In this document: in pieces, positions 43,491 to 52,304 of the stretch
Position numbering within the stretch: the stretch's first letter is position 1
Layout: the number at the start of each line of letters is the position of its first letter
From: Indolivaga macrotermitis
Lineage (GTDB): Bacteria; Bacteroidota; Bacteroidia; Bacteroidales; Dysgonomonadaceae
DNA length: 64,000 nucleotides
Reading direction: 5' to 3'
NCBI RefSeq assembly: GCF_900128985.1
Contig: NZ_FQUC01000009.1
Location: 62,001-126,000, forward strand
Notes under the pieces: generated by a model
Told to the model about the DNA's origin: nothing
Database searches by the model: none
The model's input: only the letters and a program-made list of their open reading frames with translations
Program-made: the position numbers and the translations under genes

Positions 43491-44429
43491 TCAGAGAAAT
43501 ATTTTGATGGTTTTATTAACCTGAATAATCAGGTATGCGATGATGAACGTAGTAATAACAACATAAGGGAATGTTATTACATCTATATCAAAAAGAAGAG
43601 CAGTCCATCGGATAATGATGGGATGTATATAGAACACAGCCGATGATAATAACGGAATTACACCATTGCTTGTATCCTTACCCATCTTCCCATTTATAAG
43701 GAAATAAATAAATAAGGCAGGGCATATAAGGAAGAACGAGAAATATAGATTATTTACTCTCTGCTGCTCCATATATATGTATACTTCAGTAAATAGGATG
43801 ATTGCGAAAAGTACAATTATATACGGCAGGATTTTTTTTATTCTTTGCAAGTCGAATTGTCTAAGAACGTATCCTATAGTGACCATCGGTATACCAAAAA
43901 ATATGAAGTTGCGGTATTTTAATAACTCAAAGTTATCATATGGATTTTTATCCTGAATCCAGTATCCAATGCAGAATAGAGTGAAAGCTATTATTAATAA
44001 TGCATATTTGTTTTTGATGATTTTATGTATAAAGAACAGCATAATTACTGCTCCGATTAATGCCGGAAAATACCAAAGATGATAATACCCTGTAGCAAAA
44101 ATGATAAAAAATGACTTAATATCCAGATAAGGGTAATAACATGGCAGATAGAATATAGCCCAGACTATATATAACTTGATCAGTTTTGTTACATATTTAA
44201 TAACCTTAGCTCTGTCGTCGAGATTTAAAAAAAAGCCATTTATGATAAAAAAAGCAGGCACGGCAATTCTTCCTAAACTATAAGTTGTTTCCCATCCTAG
44301 GATATATAAGAACTGATTCCATAAATCATTTCCTTCGGGTGGATATATAGAGACAAAGGGGTTATGAGCTATAATTACACAAATACTGAGTGCAATTTTA
44401 AAATAGTCTAATGTAATATTTCTTTCCAT
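43491..44429 (-). CDS. Acyltransferase-3 family membrane protein
   Basis: A 312-residue inner-membrane protein with about ten helices. RNITLDYFKIALSICVIIAHNPF contains the Arg and His typical of the AT3 family, and AVPAFFIINGFFL is the second motif. Such enzymes acetylate surface sugars or lipids. It lies 5 bp before cysE and 9 bp after the small ORF. Its presence between proline and cysteine genes is odd; a role in modifying a glycan is inferred from family only. Confidence 0.85.
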   Translation of the reverse strand: MERNITLDYFKIALSICVIIAHNPFVSIYPPEGNDLWNQFLYILGWETTYSLGRIAVPAFFIINGFFLNLDDRAKVIKYVTKLIKLYIVWAIFYLPCYYPYLDIKSFFIIFATGYYHLWYFPALIGAVIMLFFIHKIIKNKYALLIIAFTLFCIGYWIQDKNPYDNFELLKYRNFIFFGIPMVTIGYVLRQFDLQRIKKILPYIIVLFAIILFTEVYIYMEQQRVNNLYFSFFLICPALFIYFLINGKMGKDTSNGVIPLLSSAVFYIHPIIIRWTALLFDIDVITFPYVVITTFIIAYLIIQVNKTIKIFL

Positions 44430-44438
44430 AACAAATTG

Positions 44439-44618
44439 TTACTCGTCTTCTCTAATATACTTGCTGTAGCGTTTACGGTCATATACCTTTTTACTCTTAT
44501 GTATTTTAGAGGTACTGGTCCAACCTGTTGAGTTTTCCATTTGTATTTCTCTATCCGCTTTTTTTACAGCTTTTATATAATCTGTTATAGTAATTCTCTT
44601 TTTTGTTTTCTTTTTCAT
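44439..44618 (-). CDS. 59-residue basic conserved-type small protein in the proBA operon
   Basis: The ATG at 44616-44618 lies 1 bp after the proA stop and the TAA ends 9 bp before the acyltransferase start, which indicates translational coupling. The peptide starts MKKKTKKRITITDYIKAVKK and continues with ENSTGWTSTSKIHKSKK, ending in RYSKYIREDE. It is highly basic with a helical N-terminal half. The pattern resembles small Bacteroidales hypothetical proteins (memory, not searched). Function is unknown; RNA or ribosome binding is possible from charge alone. Confidence 0.7.
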   Translation of the reverse strand: MKKKTKKRITITDYIKAVKKADREIQMENSTGWTSTSKIHKSKKVYDRKRYSKYIREDE

Positions 44619-44619
44619 T

Positions 44620-45870
44620 TCAACTTCTTATCTGCCCATTCCCTTCGACAATCCATTTATAACTACACAATTCTTGTAGAGCCATGGGGCCTCTGGCGTG
44701 CATTTTTTGTGTACTGATACCAATTTCAGCACCTAGACCGAATTGAGCTCCATCTGTAAAAGCTGTAGATGCATTTACATATACACAGGCAGCATCAATT
44801 AATGCCTCGAATAATGTAATGGCATCCTGATCTTCCGAAATAATAGCTTCACTGTGTTTTGAACCGTATTTAGAAATGTGATTAATCGCATCCCTGATAC
44901 TGTTTACTGTTTTAACAGACATTTTATAATCTAAAAACTCAGTACCAAAACTATCCTCGTCAGCCTCTTTCAGTAATTTATCCGGATAATTTCCCGATAA
45001 TACACTGTATGCCTGCTTATCGGCATATATAATTACATTGCTATCAGCTAAATTCTCGCAAAGATATGGCAAATCGGATATACGGTCTTTATCAATAATA
45101 AGACAATCTAAACTATTACAAACACTAACACGTCTGGTTTTGGCATTATGTATAATTTTCCGGGCTATATCCCTGTCTCCATCTTTATGAAAATAGGTAT
45201 GGCATACACCTGCTCCTGTCTCTATAATGGGTATACGCGAATTCTCCTGAACATAATTTATCAGAGAACTTCCTCCTCTCGGAATAATTAAGTCTACGTA
45301 TTTCCGGGCATTCAGTAGCTCATCTATAACTTCACGTTCTTTAGGCAAAAGTATGCAAGCATTAGGATTTACACCATTTTCATCCAGAATATTACGGATA
45401 ATCTCAATTATTGCCAGATTTGAAAAATAGGCATCCGATCCTCCTTTTAAGATACAAGCATTACCGGATTTAAAACATAACGAGAATACATCGAATGATA
45501 CATTCGGACGAGCTTCAAATATTACGCCTACTACGCCAAACGGAACAGTTTTTTTTATAAGGTGTAATCCGTTATCGAGAGTACGATCGTCCAATATCCG
45601 CCCGACAGGATAGGGTAGTGCTGCAACTTTTCGAATATCTGAGATAATACCTTGCAGACGTTCTTCTGTTAACTGAAGCCTGTCGTATTTGGGGTTTTCT
45701 TTATCCATCCGCTGTAAATCTTTTTGATTTTCAGAAAGGATATGGAAAATTCTGTTCTCGGTTTCTTTGGCAATTGCTTCAAGGATATCATTTATCTGAG
45801 TTTCACTCAATAATAATAAATCCTTGCTGGCTATCTGTGCTGCTTCAAACAGCTTATCCGTGTCGTCCAT
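44620..45870 (-). CDS. proA: Gamma-glutamyl phosphate reductase
   Basis: Second step of proline synthesis, NADPH-dependent reduction of glutamyl-phosphate. The 416-residue aldehyde dehydrogenase-fold enzyme has [31 protein letters not shown], and the catalytic Cys in [13 protein letters not shown]. It is 24 bp downstream of proB in the same operon. Confidence 0.95.
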   Translation of the reverse strand: MDDTDKLFEAAQIASKDLLLLSETQINDILEAIAKETENRIFHILSENQKDLQRMDKENPKYDRLQLTEERLQGIISDIRKVAALPYPVGRILDDRTLDNGLHLIKKTVPFGVVGVIFEARPNVSFDVFSLCFKSGNACILKGGSDAYFSNLAIIEIIRNILDENGVNPNACILLPKEREVIDELLNARKYVDLIIPRGGSSLINYVQENSRIPIIETGAGVCHTYFHKDGDRDIARKIIHNAKTRRVSVCNSLDCLIIDKDRISDLPYLCENLADSNVIIYADKQAYSVLSGNYPDKLLKEADEDSFGTEFLDYKMSVKTVNSIRDAINHISKYGSKHSEAIISEDQDAITLFEALIDAACVYVNASTAFTDGAQFGLGAEIGISTQKMHARGPMALQELCSYKWIVEGNGQIRS

Positions 45871-45894
45871 AATTTTATGTACTATAATATATAT

Positions 45895-46989
45895 TTATTT
45901 GTCTATGTATAAGTAATCGTAATGTATTACCGGTTTCGATTTATTTTGCCCGATAAGTTTAGATACAGCTTCGTTGTCAAAGGTTGTTCGTCCAACTCCT
46001 ATCTGAGTCCCTGATTCATCTATGATTTTTACAATATCGTCAGCTTCAAATGTACCGACTACTTTGGTTATCCCAACAGGAAGAAGGCTTACAGCCTTAT
46101 TACTGATGAGAGCCTCTTTAGCTCCATCATTAATATGTATTTCTCCTTTGGCAAAACTTTCGGAGTGGGCGATCCATTTTTTTACGGTTGAAGTACTTTT
46201 TGCTGATGGAATAAAGCGTGTACAGACAGTCTCCGGTTTATTGAATAGATCGGGTAATATGTTATCTTTCTTGCCGTTTGCAATAATAACCTCAATTCCT
46301 TCTTCTGCTATTTTCCGGGCAATATTATATTTGGTTTGCATACCACCTCGTCCCGAACTCGATTTTGAGGTTTGTATAAATTCTTCAATATTGTCTTTTT
46401 TCGTGTTTATCTCGGTTATGACTTTTGATTGGTTATCCGAGGGGTTTCCATTATATATCCCATCTATATTGCTAAGTATAATTAGTTTACGGCAATTCAT
46501 CATAGTGGCTACCAACCCTGACAACTCATCATTGTCAGTAAACATCAATTCATTGACCGAAATAGTATCATTTTCATTCACGATCGGGATAATTCCGTTT
46601 TCTATCATGACAGACATACAATTCCGCTGATTCAAATAGTGGCGTCGTGTACCAAAATCTTCTTTCGTAGCTAATATTTGTCCACATATGATATTATAAT
46701 GTCCGAACAAAGTGTAATATTGGTTGATTAACCGTACCTGACCTATTGCCGAGTATAATTGGCGTGCCGATACCAAGTCCAGTTTATTTTTTGGTTTCAT
46801 GATAGATTTTCCTGAAGCTACAGCTCCAGACGAAACCAGTATAATTTCATGTCCGGCTCGTCGAAGCTCCACTATCTGGTCTACTAAGGCCGACATTCGG
46901 GTTATATCCAACGAGCCGTCTTTACGCCCTAAAACATTACTTCCGATTTTAATAACAATACGGCATTTTTCGTTTGCCTTTGCTTTCAT
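45895..46989 (-). CDS. proB: Glutamate 5-kinase
   Basis: First step of proline synthesis. The frame opens at a GTG at 47025, but the ATG at 46989 gives the standard start (MKAKANEKCRIVIKIGSNVLG) and a -7 box at 47025-47032 excludes the upstream start. The 364-residue protein has an amino-acid kinase domain (VIKIGSNVLG, LVSSGAVASG, FTDNDELSGLVA, GRGGMQTKYNIA) and a C-terminal PUA domain from about 275. Heads the proBA operon. Feedback inhibition by proline is family knowledge. Confidence 0.93.
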   Translation of the reverse strand: MKAKANEKCRIVIKIGSNVLGRKDGSLDITRMSALVDQIVELRRAGHEIILVSSGAVASGKSIMKPKNKLDLVSARQLYSAIGQVRLINQYYTLFGHYNIICGQILATKEDFGTRRHYLNQRNCMSVMIENGIIPIVNENDTISVNELMFTDNDELSGLVATMMNCRKLIILSNIDGIYNGNPSDNQSKVITEINTKKDNIEEFIQTSKSSSGRGGMQTKYNIARKIAEEGIEVIIANGKKDNILPDLFNKPETVCTRFIPSAKSTSTVKKWIAHSESFAKGEIHINDGAKEALISNKAVSLLPVGITKVVGTFEADDIVKIIDESGTQIGVGRTTFDNEAVSKLIGQNKSKPVIHYDYLYIDK

Positions 46990-47024
46990 ATCTATCTTTT
47001 CTTCTACTATTATAGTCAATATCA

Positions 47025-47032
47025 CAAAAATA
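47025..47032 (-). promoter_or_regulatory. -7 box of the proBA operon
   Basis: TATTTTTG on the minus strand, 36 bp before the ATG at 46989; it decides the proB start. Confidence 0.6.
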
Positions 47033-47045
47033 ATAAAAATGGGCT

Positions 47046-47082
47046 ATAAAAAACAAAAGCCACAAGAATAATCTGTGGCTTT
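47046..47082 (-). terminator. Terminator of the C69 dipeptidase gene
   Basis: Stem AAAGCCACA (47056-47064) with TGTGGCTTT (47074-47082), 9-nt loop, followed on the minus strand by TTTTGTTTTTT. Confidence 0.85.
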
Positions 47083-47109
47083 ATATTATCTACAGGATGA
47101 AAGTTACTC

Positions 47110-48747
47110 TTATTTGTAATGAGTTTTATATCTATCACCGGTTTCTTTAGCCACTCTGTCGTAATATGATTGCGGGTATCCTACACGTTCGGGAGAAGAA
47201 GGGCTACCGTATTCGTTCCGAATGAATTGTCCGTCTTTTTCTTTGCGAACCACTCCATCCATGTATTTGATTGTTAGAAATTCACCCAATTGTTTCCATC
47301 TATCGAAGGCATATTGCGCCTGGCTAGTACTGTATGCAGTTAAGAAGGCACGTGCTTCAACTTCAGATTTATTATACAACTCTTTAGCTCTGGATTCAAT
47401 TTCCGGCTGTTGAGCTAAAAACTGGCTTTCCAGTACTTTCTGTACTTTTTGTACCTCGGGGTACATATAATTGTATTTGTTATATACCATATTAGATACC
47501 CAGTTGTGGATCCAGAATCCGGAAGTCCAAGAAAATGTATACAGGTCTCCGTTTCCGACTCTGTAACATTCGGGTGTTTCCGTAATAGAGCAGTACATTG
47601 GAGTAAATACAGTCTGGGCAGCATCATCTACACCAAACCAAAGAATTCCACCTATTGCATTGGGTAACCACGAACGCATTTGAGACACAAAAACAAATCC
47701 TGTCTGTTGGGTCGCAATAGGGCGTTCGTTACAATACTGTACCGAGTCCGATTTCCATTCAAGAGGAGCCCATCTGTAGGGAGATTCAAAAGGGCCGGCT
47801 CCTATATCGTAACGTCCATCCAGAGGCGTACCTTCATAATGGTCGCGCATCATATCCTGCACATCAGCTAAACTAAGTTTTCTATCCGGTTTGATATATA
47901 GTGGCATAGGCTCTTGAGTTTTACCTTGAGCGTAAGTCACAAATTTAGCCATGTCTTTATTATATCGATTGAAAAAGCTCCAGACACGGGCTTCACAAAA
48001 GCGTTGTCCTCCAAAGTCAAGAGGGTTATAAGCTTTAGCAAAACTGAAATCTGCATCTTTTCCGGAGAAATAGCCTTTTTCTTTAGCAAAAGATATTACG
48101 TCTTTCGAGTAAATGCAGTTTTGAGAATCATTTAAAGGAAATTGCTGTATTCTGGCCTGATTAGCATGTGCTGATATACAATCGTCCGGAATGCGCACTG
48201 CTACCCATACAGTACCTTTATTTCCTTTGCCTTTCCCGATCATTTCCAAAATCCAGATTTCATTAGGATCTGCGATGGAAAAAGACTCACCACTACTTGC
48301 ATACCCGTATTCGGCAACAAGGTCGGTCATAATTTTTACAGCCTCGCGAGCATTTTTAGCCCGCTGCAAGGTTATATATATCAGGCTTCCGTAATCGATT
48401 ATGCCATCCGGATCAACTAATTCTTCCCGTCCACCGAATGTGGTTTCACCTATGCTTAACTGATGTTCGTTTGTATTTCCGACTACGTTATATGTTTGTG
48501 CCGCTTGTTTTATTTCGCCTAAGTATTTACCGGTATCCCATTCATATACTTTAAGTATCTCGCCGGCATTATAATTTTTTGCAGGCCAGTGATATAATTC
48601 GCCATATAAAGCATATGAGTCGGCCGAATAAGAGATTAGCGTCGAGCCATCAGTGGATGCAGCTTTTCCAACAAGCAGGTTTGTGCAAGCAAACCCATTA
48701 GAGAAAGATGTAGCCGCCAGAAAAAGCAGAAATAAAACTTTCTTCAT
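47110..48747 (-). CDS. Exported C69-family dipeptidase
   Basis: A 545-residue peptidase of the PepD/U34 type, which uses an N-terminal Cys nucleophile after processing. The signal peptide is MKKVLFLLFLAATSFSNGFA and the mature protein begins with Cys21 in CTNLLVGKAAS, as required. Other hallmarks are DGSTLISYSADSY and ESFSIADPNEIWILEMIG. It is expected to act in the periplasm on dipeptides, and with the POT transporters elsewhere in the window it fits peptide use (inference). Monocistronic. Confidence 0.92.
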   Translation of the reverse strand: MKKVLFLLFLAATSFSNGFACTNLLVGKAASTDGSTLISYSADSYALYGELYHWPAKNYNAGEILKVYEWDTGKYLGEIKQAAQTYNVVGNTNEHQLSIGETTFGGREELVDPDGIIDYGSLIYITLQRAKNAREAVKIMTDLVAEYGYASSGESFSIADPNEIWILEMIGKGKGNKGTVWVAVRIPDDCISAHANQARIQQFPLNDSQNCIYSKDVISFAKEKGYFSGKDADFSFAKAYNPLDFGGQRFCEARVWSFFNRYNKDMAKFVTYAQGKTQEPMPLYIKPDRKLSLADVQDMMRDHYEGTPLDGRYDIGAGPFESPYRWAPLEWKSDSVQYCNERPIATQQTGFVFVSQMRSWLPNAIGGILWFGVDDAAQTVFTPMYCSITETPECYRVGNGDLYTFSWTSGFWIHNWVSNMVYNKYNYMYPEVQKVQKVLESQFLAQQPEIESRAKELYNKSEVEARAFLTAYSTSQAQYAFDRWKQLGEFLTIKYMDGVVRKEKDGQFIRNEYGSPSSPERVGYPQSYYDRVAKETGDRYKTHYK

Positions 48748-48975
48748 TATAATTATTCTTTTTTTTATTAAATTTATCTTTGTAAAGATACGTATTTTAG
48801 TTGAACTCTTTGTTTGATGATTATATCCGGAGTCAATTTATTACAGAGAAAGTATCTGTAAAAGCTTTATTGTAGTAATAAAATGTAAGATAGGTATTTC
48901 TGACGCATTTCTTAAAATATCGAAATTTTTTCTAATAAATTACTAACAATATATGTTGTAAAATATGTTTTTTTA

Positions 48976-49007
48976 TTTGGCAAGTAATTCAGAAATCTGT
49001 TTCTTTG
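48976..49007 (+). promoter_or_regulatory. Promoter of candidate small RNA
   Basis: TTTG (48976-48979), 20-bp spacer, TTTCTTTG (49000-49007), one mismatch to TAnnTTTG. The next annotated plus-strand gene starts 265 bp downstream, beyond a terminator hairpin. Confidence 0.45.
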
Positions 49008-49012
49008 TATCG

Positions 49013-49103
49013 ATAACCTAAAACAATCTTTTTACCTTAAACACTAATACCTAAATTAACTCATAAAAGGAGGTTTTGTGAAAAATCTCCTTTTATTCTT
49101 TTT
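49013..49103 (+). ncRNA. Candidate ~90-nt small RNA
   Basis: Bounded by the promoter at 48976-49007 and by a 10-bp hairpin, ATAAAAGGAG (49063-49072) with CTCCTTTTAT (49087-49096), followed by TCTTTTTATA. The hairpin loop side also encodes a GTG-started nine-codon ORF (49078-49107) preceded by AAAGGAGG. Either an sRNA or a short leader-peptide transcript; no homology was checked. Confidence 0.4.
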
Positions 49104-49272
49104 ATAACCATCCTTTCATTCTTTTCCACATCTTTTATATACATATAAAATTTTTCATACATTTGTTGGTGAATTTTTGTTAAAACAAATATAGGCTTTG
49201 TATTGTTTACATATAACAAATATTTATATATTTAACAGGTTTGATTATTGTAACTTCACATTTTGATATTGT

Positions 49273-50076
49273 ATGAAACGATTATGTTTATTCTCCATTT
49301 TAGTATTCTTTCATATTTTATATTCTTTTGTTTTTGCTAACCCTGCTAATTCTATTAACGAAGAGGGGGCTTTCTATTCGGTATATGGTTTATCGCCCAG
49401 GACTACAGCTGTTGTAGTCAATTTCGGTGAAGGTGATGCCGATTTGACAGAATTAGATCATATATTTGAAGAGATAGATGCATTGGATTCTATTAGGTAC
49501 GGTTATTTCGACTATTATTATGAAAATGCTAAATTATATAAGACCTTACAATATTATGATACTACCGGTGTCTATCGTTTAATGAGCAATAAAAGAGTGA
49601 CGGATGCTATAAGACCTCAGGTTGCAAAAGAATTTTATATATATGGGACAAAAGGGCATGAGTTGAAAAAGGTTCATGATGTGGTTTTTGCACTGGATGA
49701 ATGCCGTACTAATCTATTTGCTTTTACTTTAGATGGGTTTGACAAAAGAAAGAACGGAGAACCTCTATTCGCAACAACACAAAAGCTGGATCTGAAATAT
49801 GGAAACGATTATCAGGATATCGAATTAAAAGTAAACGAATACTACGCTAGTATTGAAGCAGATTATGCAGATAGTATATCGACTGTAGTTTATGCTAATA
49901 TAGGAAATATATATTTTACATATACAGATGATTTCAAATGGAATCAGGCCTTTACATCATATGATGATACCCAATGTTTTTTTCCGGGACGAGCTATTTT
50001 TCGTTTGGAAAATGACGGAACCCTGACTGCTATTTGGGGAGATGGGCTCGACTTATTTGGAATTCCTTGTGATTAA
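49273..50076 (+). CDS. Exported protein of unknown function
   Basis: A 267-residue protein with a signal peptide (MKRLCLFSILVFFHILYSFVFA, cleavage before NPAN). No domain is recognised. The mature part is rich in Asp, Tyr and Phe with few Cys, and looks mostly beta, ending GDGLDLFGIPCD. No lipobox and no type IX sorting domain are seen. Its stop overlaps by 4 bp the stop of the convergent TPR gene. Low resemblance to any family I can name. Confidence 0.65.
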   Translation: MKRLCLFSILVFFHILYSFVFANPANSINEEGAFYSVYGLSPRTTAVVVNFGEGDADLTELDHIFEEIDALDSIRYGYFDYYYENAKLYKTLQYYDTTGVYRLMSNKRVTDAIRPQVAKEFYIYGTKGHELKKVHDVVFALDECRTNLFAFTLDGFDKRKNGEPLFATTQKLDLKYGNDYQDIELKVNEYYASIEADYADSISTVVYANIGNIYFTYTDDFKWNQAFTSYDDTQCFFPGRAIFRLENDGTLTAIWGDGLDLFGIPCD

Positions 50077-52289
50077 TCCAACTTATATCTAATCTCGTCA
50101 AATAATAAAGGAAAGAAAGAATTCTCTATTCCGGCAGAAATCAATTCAGTTTTATCTTCTTCAAACAATTTAATAAACTGGTCAAAGTCAGAAATTTTTA
50201 CGGCGGCATTCAGATAATAATCTAATGCAGCTTTTTTGTTATTAAGGCATAACTGTACATGACCTGCATTTAGATAATCATGAGCATTAGGTTTATCAGC
50301 CAATATTCGTTCATAATATTTTTCTGCAACATCTAGTTTTCGAAGTAAAAAAGCAGTCCAGGCAATAGGTCTCCATGCTTTATTTGTTTTAGTTTCGAGT
50401 ACTTCTATTTTGAAATAACAGTTAAGAGCTTGCTCATATTGACCTAATTCCAGATAACAATGTCCGATATTTAATTCGAGATTGAGATTATTTGGGTTTA
50501 GTTGTGCTGCTCTTTGGTAATATTCCAATGAATGTTGTGGATCTTTCAGTGAGCGGTATGTCTGAGCTATTCTTTTTATAATCCAACTGTTATCAGGAGA
50601 AAACGTTTCTGCTTGCAAATAGGCATCTAAAGCACCTTGCAGATTGTTTTGTATCTGTTTACAGTACCCTATTTTTTGCCATATATCCGAATTTGTTATA
50701 TTCTCTTTGATCAGCTTCTCATAGATGGCAAGAGCATCGGCAAAGAAATTTTTATCGAAGCAAAAATTCGCTATCTGCAACATATTCTCTTTGTCTGCAA
50801 TAAGAGGTGCTATTGATTCTTTGTCATAAAAATTTAATCTCAGAGTGAAAATATCTAAGAAGTTATTTTTATACGGATACAGTTTGAAGAACCTGTATAG
50901 GTCTTGTATGTATTGATTAGATATAACTTCTTCGGAAATAGTCGGGTGCAAGGCTTCTGCTTCCTTTTGAAGTTCTTTTAATTGTTCTGACTCCTGACTG
51001 AATCGTTGAGCCATTATTTCCCTCTGAGCAGAGGGTATTTGCAATAGGCTCAGAGCAAACGAATATTTATCGGAATTACACATGTGACCCGAGTTAAGTA
51101 CTGCAGTCTGTAAGAATCCGTTTAATCCGTCTTTTCCTGAAAATATAGATTGCAGTTCAGAATAACTTGTGTCAAAAGCCAGAAACCAATTACTCATTTC
51201 TCTGAAGAATGTAAAATTCTTAAGGTTTGCAAAGGTAGAGTGGAACACGTCTGCGCCTTCCATTTGCAGGCTCGAGTATTCCTGTAGCTTATTGGCTAAT
51301 CCTGAATTCTCCAGTTCCTTTTTCCAATCGGGATTTTTATCGGCGAAGTCTGTTTCGCCCATTAAATCCTCCATGTTTAGTTTTTTTCCGGCAAGAGAGT
51401 TGAATTTCATCATTTCAGGAATGATCTCTTCGGTTAATTTCCGGCTTATTTCTTCAGTTTCTCTTGATCTGATTAATTGTTTTACAACACTAAGGACTGA
51501 TTTCCTAAAACCTTCATCTTCCGATAGAGCATCCAGTCTGAATTGGCATTCGGGGTACAGAGGCCAGCGTACATCATACATTTGCAGTACTATAATAAGA
51601 CCTACTATAGCTCTCTGTCTTATCGCCATATGATGACTCTTACATGCATCTATAAGAACTATTGTTTTCCGGAAATCAAATCTATGGAATAAACTCAAAG
51701 TCAAAGCAGATATGAAAAGAGCCCTTTCCCTGATAGGGATATCGTCGTTTGAAATGAAATCAAGATATTCTTGCTGATCAGATTCTGCCGATCTTGGAGA
51801 TGTAAATACATAATTAAACAAATCGGAACCAATCCGTTCACGCCTGATAGCCAGATCTCTTTTCTGAGTAGCAGTAGAATCATCATAGTTCAGCAGATCG
51901 AGAACAGATAGCGAGGTTGAAATCTCTTTCAGTTGTCTGGTAAAATCATTAAAAATAGTCGCGGGTCGTGCAGCCTGAATACGCAACCTCTCATAGAAAA
52001 TATTAGATGAGTCAATAGCCAGTAATTCGTCAGAAGAATCATCGGTTATTTCATAAAGAGACCGTAATATATTGCTATATATAGTTCCTTTTTGGCTGTC
52101 TTCCAACCCTTCGAACTGATAATGCAACATATATTTATAATTGGTTTCCAGTTCCGACAATTTCTCGGAGATATGCCAGTCTTGAGCATTGACTACCAGC
52201 TTGTGCAGAAGTTCAATTGCATTTTTCAACTGCCGTTTTGACAGGTATTCCAATATTTCTTTCTTTTGGCTAAGTATATTATTGCTCAT
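50073..52289 (-). CDS. Large TPR-repeat protein
   Basis: A 738-residue cytoplasmic protein, no signal peptide. The C-terminal part (about 500-720) contains consecutive tetratricopeptide repeats, for example ADALAIYEKLIKENITNSDIWQKIGYC, GALDAYLQAETFSPDNSWIIKRIAQTYRSL and HSLEYYQRAAQLNPNNLNLELNIGHCYLELGQYEQA in successive 34-residue phase. The N-terminal ~450 residues are helical and unassigned. It is 15 bp downstream of a CPA2 antiporter gene, so probably co-transcribed; a protein-binding role is inferred. Confidence 0.85.
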   Translation of the reverse strand: MSNNILSQKKEILEYLSKRQLKNAIELLHKLVVNAQDWHISEKLSELETNYKYMLHYQFEGLEDSQKGTIYSNILRSLYEITDDSSDELLAIDSSNIFYERLRIQAARPATIFNDFTRQLKEISTSLSVLDLLNYDDSTATQKRDLAIRRERIGSDLFNYVFTSPRSAESDQQEYLDFISNDDIPIRERALFISALTLSLFHRFDFRKTIVLIDACKSHHMAIRQRAIVGLIIVLQMYDVRWPLYPECQFRLDALSEDEGFRKSVLSVVKQLIRSRETEEISRKLTEEIIPEMMKFNSLAGKKLNMEDLMGETDFADKNPDWKKELENSGLANKLQEYSSLQMEGADVFHSTFANLKNFTFFREMSNWFLAFDTSYSELQSIFSGKDGLNGFLQTAVLNSGHMCNSDKYSFALSLLQIPSAQREIMAQRFSQESEQLKELQKEAEALHPTISEEVISNQYIQDLYRFFKLYPYKNNFLDIFTLRLNFYDKESIAPLIADKENMLQIANFCFDKNFFADALAIYEKLIKENITNSDIWQKIGYCKQIQNNLQGALDAYLQAETFSPDNSWIIKRIAQTYRSLKDPQHSLEYYQRAAQLNPNNLNLELNIGHCYLELGQYEQALNCYFKIEVLETKTNKAWRPIAWTAFLLRKLDVAEKYYERILADKPNAHDYLNAGHVQLCLNNKKAALDYYLNAAVKISDFDQFIKLFEEDKTELISAGIENSFFPLLFDEIRYKLD

Positions 52290-52304
52290 TTTATTTCAAT
52301 GCTT

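Larger units (their letters stand above)
48748..49272. promoter_or_regulatory. 525-bp intergenic region with dipeptidase promoter and candidate sRNA
   Basis: The palindrome TATCTTTgtAAAGATA (48775-48790) places -7-like boxes on both strands; the minus copy (TATCTTTA, 48783-48790) would serve the dipeptidase. The right half holds the small RNA candidate described separately. No promoter for the gene at 49273 is clear. Confidence 0.45.

Noticed and set aside
46022-46630. 202-codon antisense frame in proB
   Set aside because: Shadow of the proB coding frame without promoter or domain.
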